Source of the DNA: Onchocerca lupi
Lineage: Eukaryota > Nematoda > Chromadorea > Rhabditida > Onchocercidae
Length of the DNA stretch: 64,000 nucleotides
Assembly (NCBI GenBank): GCA_028564675.1
Contig: JAOVVO010000083.1
Coordinates: 62,001 to 126,000, forward strand
Direction: 5' to 3'
A model generated the notes under the pieces. The model worked only from the letters and a program-made list of their open reading frames with translations. It was not told where the DNA came from and made no database searches. Positions within the stretch are counted from its first letter, which is position 1, and every line of letters starts with the position of its first letter. The position numbers were made by a program, and so were the translations under genes. Shown piece by piece: positions 58,923-64,000 of this stretch.

Positions 58923-61900
58923 ATGATTTTGAATAAAATGTTAGTGTTGTTTTGTATTTGGATGTTTTCAGCCTACGAATTTCAAGATCGAAGTAAGTTT
59001 GGCTAAAGTGCTTTCTCTGTCTTTTATTGCTCACAGATATAATAATATTTAAATTTTACAAAATATTACTATTTTTCTATTCAGTTTAATTGATTATTTA
59101 TTTGCGCACTTGTTTATTAATGGTTCCACCGATAATTTAATGAATAGAATAAACTAGAATGTAGTGAGTTGAGATAGATTTTTTTATTGATAAACGCATT
59201 TATGATGAGAATTCTTCACATTTTTTTGTTAGAATCATCGGTGGTCGAACATGAAATTTCGATTCTTTTTGTGATTTTGTCGCAAAATGCTGATTACGAT
59301 GCTCATAGAACTTCTGTTCTATTCGATTCGCTGAAGAAACAATTTTCGGGAAATACAAATTTGGTAGAAGAGATGTTTTTGATTTATTAACATCTTTTAA
59401 CATCTTGTTTTACATCTTTTCTATTATTTTATAACTGGCAGTTTCTTCAAAATTGTCCTTCGCTCTTTTATTTCTCTCTACTATCTTAGAAAGAGAAAAT
59501 TAAATCTATTGCGTGACAAAGGACCTTCCGCAATCAATTATGTTATAGTTTTGGTCATATCCTCTATGTATCTTCTATATTTAGCTCGTTTCCATTGATT
59601 TTTTCAAAAAATTCTGCAGAAATTAGAGTAGCTTGAAGCTTACATGTAATTATAATTGTGCTTAAGTTTTCTGTGGTGGAATTGTGAAACCAAAATCGCT
59701 ATGTCAATTTCGTTATTTTGATCAAAATCTTAAGGATTTTAGCATGCCGATATTCTGAAAACATACGAAGATCTTCCAGGATTGATTGGAGCTTGGGCAG
59801 TTTGGCCGATGCTGAGAAGGTTGGTTGGCTTCCTGAAAAAAATAAAGCAAAATATGATGCTGAAGCTTCTTAAATGTTGGTAATTTGCAGTCTATCGCAA
59901 AAGTACAAGAAGACGGAGTGGGATTGGTTACTAATCTTTGAGCCGGATACGGTAGTGAATGTTACTGCTTTGATCGGATATTTGAATTCATTCGACAAGG
60001 GTGTGGATCATGCAGTTGGACGAGGATTAATTGATGAAACGTTGAGTCCTTTGATTCTTATATTTAACTTTTGCTTTTTTTAAAAAAACACCAAGTCTTA
60101 TATACGCAAATAATAGCATATTAGTCATTAGATGACTTAAATCATAAAAATCTGGAGACCCGACTGCAGAGAGACCCCACCAGAAAGCATGAAAAAATAT
60201 CTCTTTCTCAGACTTTTTTATAGTTTGTATTCCATTTACTTTCTACTCAGTTTTTGTTGAAAATTTTTTGTATATTCGGTAAGTTTTTTTTTTTCAGAAA
60301 TACAATAATTCATCATTTTTTCAAATATGAGGACGATGAACATTTCCTTTATCCTGATTTTGCCAGTGGGTTAGCACTTTCATGGACTTTACTTCAAGGC
60401 GCTAATGTTCTAGCATGGGAAGGTTTCACTATCGATGCAAAACATGAGGTTATTTTTTGTTCTTGTTCATGGCGGTTTTCAACTTAGTTAAATTGATCAA
60501 AAGTTAAAAGAAATGATGTACGAAAAGATTATTTCTGAAAATGGGATAAAATATTAAAGAAATCTAGATTGTAGTTTGCCAGGTTATTGAAAGATAAACG
60601 TGGTATCAGATTAAACAACACGTTGTCTTTCTGTCTTCTGGAACATGAATCGCAATGTATTACTCGATATATACCGCCGGACTTCCAGGTTTTTCTAAAT
60701 TTCTCTTCATATCCTATTCATGTAATATATTTGTGTTATTTGTGTATTGAATGTCTTTTAATTAAAAAGAAATGAAGAATGAATTGAGAGGGATGGCAGC
60801 ATTCGTCGTTGTAATAAAAAAGCTGTTGTCTCAAGGACTGCTATTTCAGTCTCTGTAATTATTGATAGTCTAATATCTCTTTTGATAGTCTTCTTTCATA
60901 GATAAAGTTTTAAGACATTCACCATTCCAAGTTTTGATTCTGTCAGTAAATAATGGTAGGTATTATTGTGTTTCATCAGTATCTTATAAATTTTACATCA
61001 TTAAGATTGAATTATGCTAGGAAATTAAGTATCCTAAAATAAATCGTACTGCATTTACCATGATTAATGTTAGTGATTTCAATTAAAATCAAGTCAGCTG
61101 AATCACAAATTTAGTGCTCGAATAAAATAACCAACAATGATGTTTACTTTGCGGTCAAAACCTTCAGCGAATTCCATAAAACGCGTGTTGTAGTTGTAAA
61201 ACGAACTTGGGCAAAAACAGCGAAATTTGTAGAATATTTTAGCGATATGGAAGATCATTATGTACCAACTATGAATCTTGGCATTCAAAATACGGAAAGA
61301 GGTACTTTTTTGAAGTTGAGAGAACTGAATTTTTCAAATATAATGAACCTTATTTCATTTGACATTTCTTCTGTTATATTATGAACAAAGTTATAATATC
61401 TGAATAACAAGTAAAAATGGAAGTACCTTAAAGTGATTTTTTAAATAGAATCTATCTTAGTCATGATATTTTCTTTTTACCCAGCTCTGCATCAATTAAA
61501 TGCTTTGAAACTTGAAGCAAGAGAATTTCTGGAATTTTCAACCAGTTGAAATAAAACATTTTAGGACACTGTGGAAAAACTTTTGGTATAATGGCATATT
61601 ATTTGAAAAATGAAGAAATGTCCAAAACACGATGGTTGGTGATAACAGATGACGATACTTTGATAAGGTAAACTCTTCTTTTTTTTATTTTGAATCGTAT
61701 GTACTAATGATTGAAATACATACGACTCAAGCCATTTGATCTTTATTTCGTACTTTCCCATAAAATTATTTTATAAAAATTCAGAGTGTTTTGTCTGCAA
61801 TTTCTTTATCATTAGTACGAAATTGTAATCAGTCCGTCTATAGTGTTTCAAGGCTTTATGAACTTTTGTCCTGTTATGATGCGAAGAAGGAAATAATTAT

Positions 61901-62838
61901 TGGTGAAAGATATGGTTATGGTTTCAGTACTGATGGTCGTGAAGGGTATGATTATCCAACTGGTGGTGCTGGGTAGGTATTTTTACTTGCTGTAATCTAT
62001 CATTAGGCTTAGGCTTATATATGAGACATACCTCATTATATATGAGACATCAATAATCTATAAAAAAAATGACCTCAAGGTTCCAATTGCAGAATGATAT
62101 TTTCGCGAAAAGCCGTGGAAAAGATTGCATCCTTTTGTAGCTGTCCGAGCATTGATTCTCCTGATGATATGATTATCGGTAAATGCTTTTGTATATCAAA
62201 TTGTTAGTTGTGAAGAATTTTAAATTTTACTCATGAACTGTGCTTTGTTCATTACTCATCAAATTTAAGTGTAGTTTAAAATTTTATTTTCTGCAAATTT
62301 CAATTTTTAGATAATAATTACCTTCCTGAATATCTTTTACATGTGATTGTGAAATTAAAAGCTCACTGTTCTATGACAGAACATACGCGGAATAGAATTT
62401 AATATATCACAGCAAAATATTTGATGTGAAATGAGGTTTAACATTTCTTCTTGCAAAATTTTTCATTACGGTGTTAATCAATATCGATAATGAGATCTTT
62501 GAAGTCGGAAATAATGGAAATTGCTTGATTTCTAAGAAAAACATAATTTACGTATACTAATAGATTATTTCAATTTCATGTTTGGTTTCTCCAACGGTTT
62601 GCATGACGTATTTACCATTATTTTAGGAATGTGCGCGCGTCGTCTTTACATTCCAATAATTCATTCCGCAGCTTTTCATCAAGCTCAGCCAGAAGATTAT
62701 TCAGAGTTGTATCTCAAACGAATACGACCTATATCATTTCATAAATTCATGAATGTAGATCCATACGAAATTTACATGAAACGCCTACATGAAGCATCCG
62801 ATCAAATAGCTAGCCGCCCATTACATTCCGAGTTATAA
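58923..62838 (+). CDS. beta-1,3-glucosyltransferase (B3GLCT type), ER, acts on O-fucosylated thrombospondin repeats
   Basis: Eleven exons: 58923-58992, 59233-59363, 59743-59819, 59891-60040, 60298-60448, 60575-60688, 61115-61301, 61565-61667, 61844-61972, 62093-62178 and 62627-62838; all phases agree, 469 residues (human about 498). A signal peptide (KMLVLFCIWMFSA) leads into an N-terminal GT-like domain with YPDFASGLALS and TIDAKHE, then the catalytic domain: DVYFAVKTFSEFH, GHCGKTFGI, LVITDDDTLI with the metal-binding DDD at 322-324, RLYELLSCYD, GERYGYGFSTDGREGYDYPT, GGAGMIFSRKAVEKI, SPDDMIIGMC, HSAAFHQAQPEDY and PISFHK. It ends in HSEL, a KDEL-type retrieval signal (human REEL). The family adds glucose beta-1,3 to O-fucose on thrombospondin repeats during ER quality control. 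The exon 2 end (GTAGAA donor) is the least certain junction. Confidence 0.9.
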
Positions 62839-63781
62839 TTTGGTTATAGTTACGCTTATTTTATATAGGTAGTTGGTTATGTGAACACTGGAAGAGATAA
62901 ATCCTTATTTTCATTTTAAAACTGACAAAATTAGAACGTGATACATATGATAAAAAGGTTAATTGCAGTTAGCATATATGATTGCAGTCATTACCATCCT
63001 TTGTTAGTCATTACCATCCTTTCTAATGTTCTCGAGAAATCAGTTTTATGACTTAGAAATCTGTTATACCTTAATAACAAATGAAGAGTTATTTTTAAGA
63101 GAAAGGTTTTAAATATTTTGCGCTATAACCTAAATTAATCCAGAAAACAGGTTTGCCCTGTTTGCCATCGATGCAGATTTATATATATAGTAGCTTATAT
63201 GTTAAGACGTAGATTCCCTAAAATTTTTTCAACTTTGTTCCTTTGCAGAGAAACAGTGTTTTAGAACCTACGTAACACATTATAATCTTGTACTCCTTAT
63301 TGATTAATTTTTCGTCGGTTTTGTTCCAAACGGGTGCTTCTTTCCATTTTGTCATGAATTAGTCTTTCTGAATAACTTGTGTTTTGATTTAACTTCCATA
63401 ACTGTCATCGCAGTCTCGATGTTTATGTATGAAACGTTAAAGCGAAATCACTGCTTCCAAATTATTGATTTATGAAAAATAACGGTAACTTTCCGTCTCA
63501 ATATTTTTTGTACCTTGATTATGTTTGGATCGCGGGAAAAAAGAAGGTAAAAACATCTTAAAATATTCTCTGGGATTTTTATGAAACTGAATGGTATAAC
63601 AGATGTTTTATGCTTTGTGCATTTTCTACCTTTTGCTGCGTATTTCGGATTAAAGTTCTGTGAATATTTTTCTGCTTTTATCATCCTGCAGGAAGAGGTA
63701 AATTTTCAACTTTAAATTTCTATTACAGTACTGCTCAATGCGACTGGCACTTGCTCCGTCTCGGCTTATTGTTTTTTCTAG
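62839..63781. other. interval downstream of the glucosyltransferase gene
   Basis: Includes the 3' untranslated region and probably the 5' part of the next plus-strand gene. A 20-bp duplication of GTCATTACCATCCTTT-type sequence occurs at about 62987-63021. The minus-strand frame at 63448-63684 has no motif. Confidence 0.4.
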
Positions 63782-64000
63782 GTTACCAAGTGGATGTTGT
63801 CAAACGATTCAGACAGGGCCACCGAAGGAGTGAGTTTCTCCATTTTTGAATTTCATCGTAGCAAGATAGAGTCCTGCGTATCGTAATCATAAAAGAGCTT
63901 CATTAATTTTAAAGAATAACATCAATTATTTCCAATTTCGGTTTCCATTAGGGAATAAATTATCCTTCTTTGCTTTTATCATTAGGCGGTCTCTTCATTT
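63782..64000 (+). CDS. unrecognised gene, two internal exons, cut by window end
   Basis: Exon 63782-63829 lies between a TTTTCTAG acceptor and a GTGAGT donor and reads VTKWMLSNDSDRATEG; the next acceptor (CATTAG) opens an exon at 63986 that continues in the same phase (AVSSF) to the window end. Codon composition is coding-like. Upstream exons and the start were not located, and the family cannot be told from 21 residues. Confidence 0.5.

Noticed and set aside
53749..62838. Three plus-strand genes as an operon
   Set aside because: Gaps of about 1.5 and 1.0 kb are far larger than usual nematode operon spacing, and no trans-splice evidence is available.

Overview
The window looks like nuclear DNA of a nematode. 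It is very AT-rich, genes are broken into many short exons with GT...AG introns and TTTCAG-type acceptors, and the recognisable proteins are animal proteins. A filarial or other spirurid worm is my best guess from composition and intron style, but I see no spliced-leader or rRNA sequence that would settle it.

Layout. (1) 63-1879, minus: 5' part of a secreted trypsin-like protease gene that runs off the left edge. (2) 5576-9997, minus: an eight-exon galactose mutarotase (aldose 1-epimerase)-like gene in which all four catalytic residues are replaced. (3) 10-27 kb: no intact gene. It holds decayed minisatellites, a dispersed repeat family, a broken Helitron replication-helicase gene (about 17.58-19.64 kb, minus) and a 727-bp solo LTR with a perfect 5-bp target-site duplication (20573-21299). 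(4) 27048-34636, minus: a nine-exon gene for a protein of about 352 residues that I do not recognise but whose exon phases all agree. (5) 34.6-48.5 kb: a gene-poor stretch with a CA-rich microsatellite. (6) 48523-53074, minus: a multi-exon RING-finger protein with repeated C-x-H-x-[LIF]-C-x2-C modules and a possible ubiquitin-like C-terminus. (7) 53749-62838, plus: three genes in a row. They are an RNase H1-like protein with an arginine-serine (RS) tail, a RAB5IF/C20orf24-type membrane protein, and a beta-1,3-glucosyltransferase (B3GLCT type) ending in an HSEL ER-retrieval signal. (8) 63782-64000, plus: first visible exons of another, unrecognised gene.

How the genes relate. The three plus-strand genes are about 1.0-1.5 kb apart, wider than typical nematode operon spacing, so co-transcription is not evident. 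The RING and RNase H genes diverge from a 674-bp interval that may hold both promoters. Two products act in the secretory pathway: RAB5IF-type proteins belong to the ER multipass-membrane-protein machinery and B3GLCT glucosylates O-fucosylated thrombospondin repeats in the ER. The most notable observations are the mutarotase-like pseudoenzyme, the RNase H-RS fusion, the multi-finger RING protein and the solo LTR with hairpin-forming tandem repeats in its U3. Exon coordinates were worked out by hand from splice motifs, reading phase and family resemblance.
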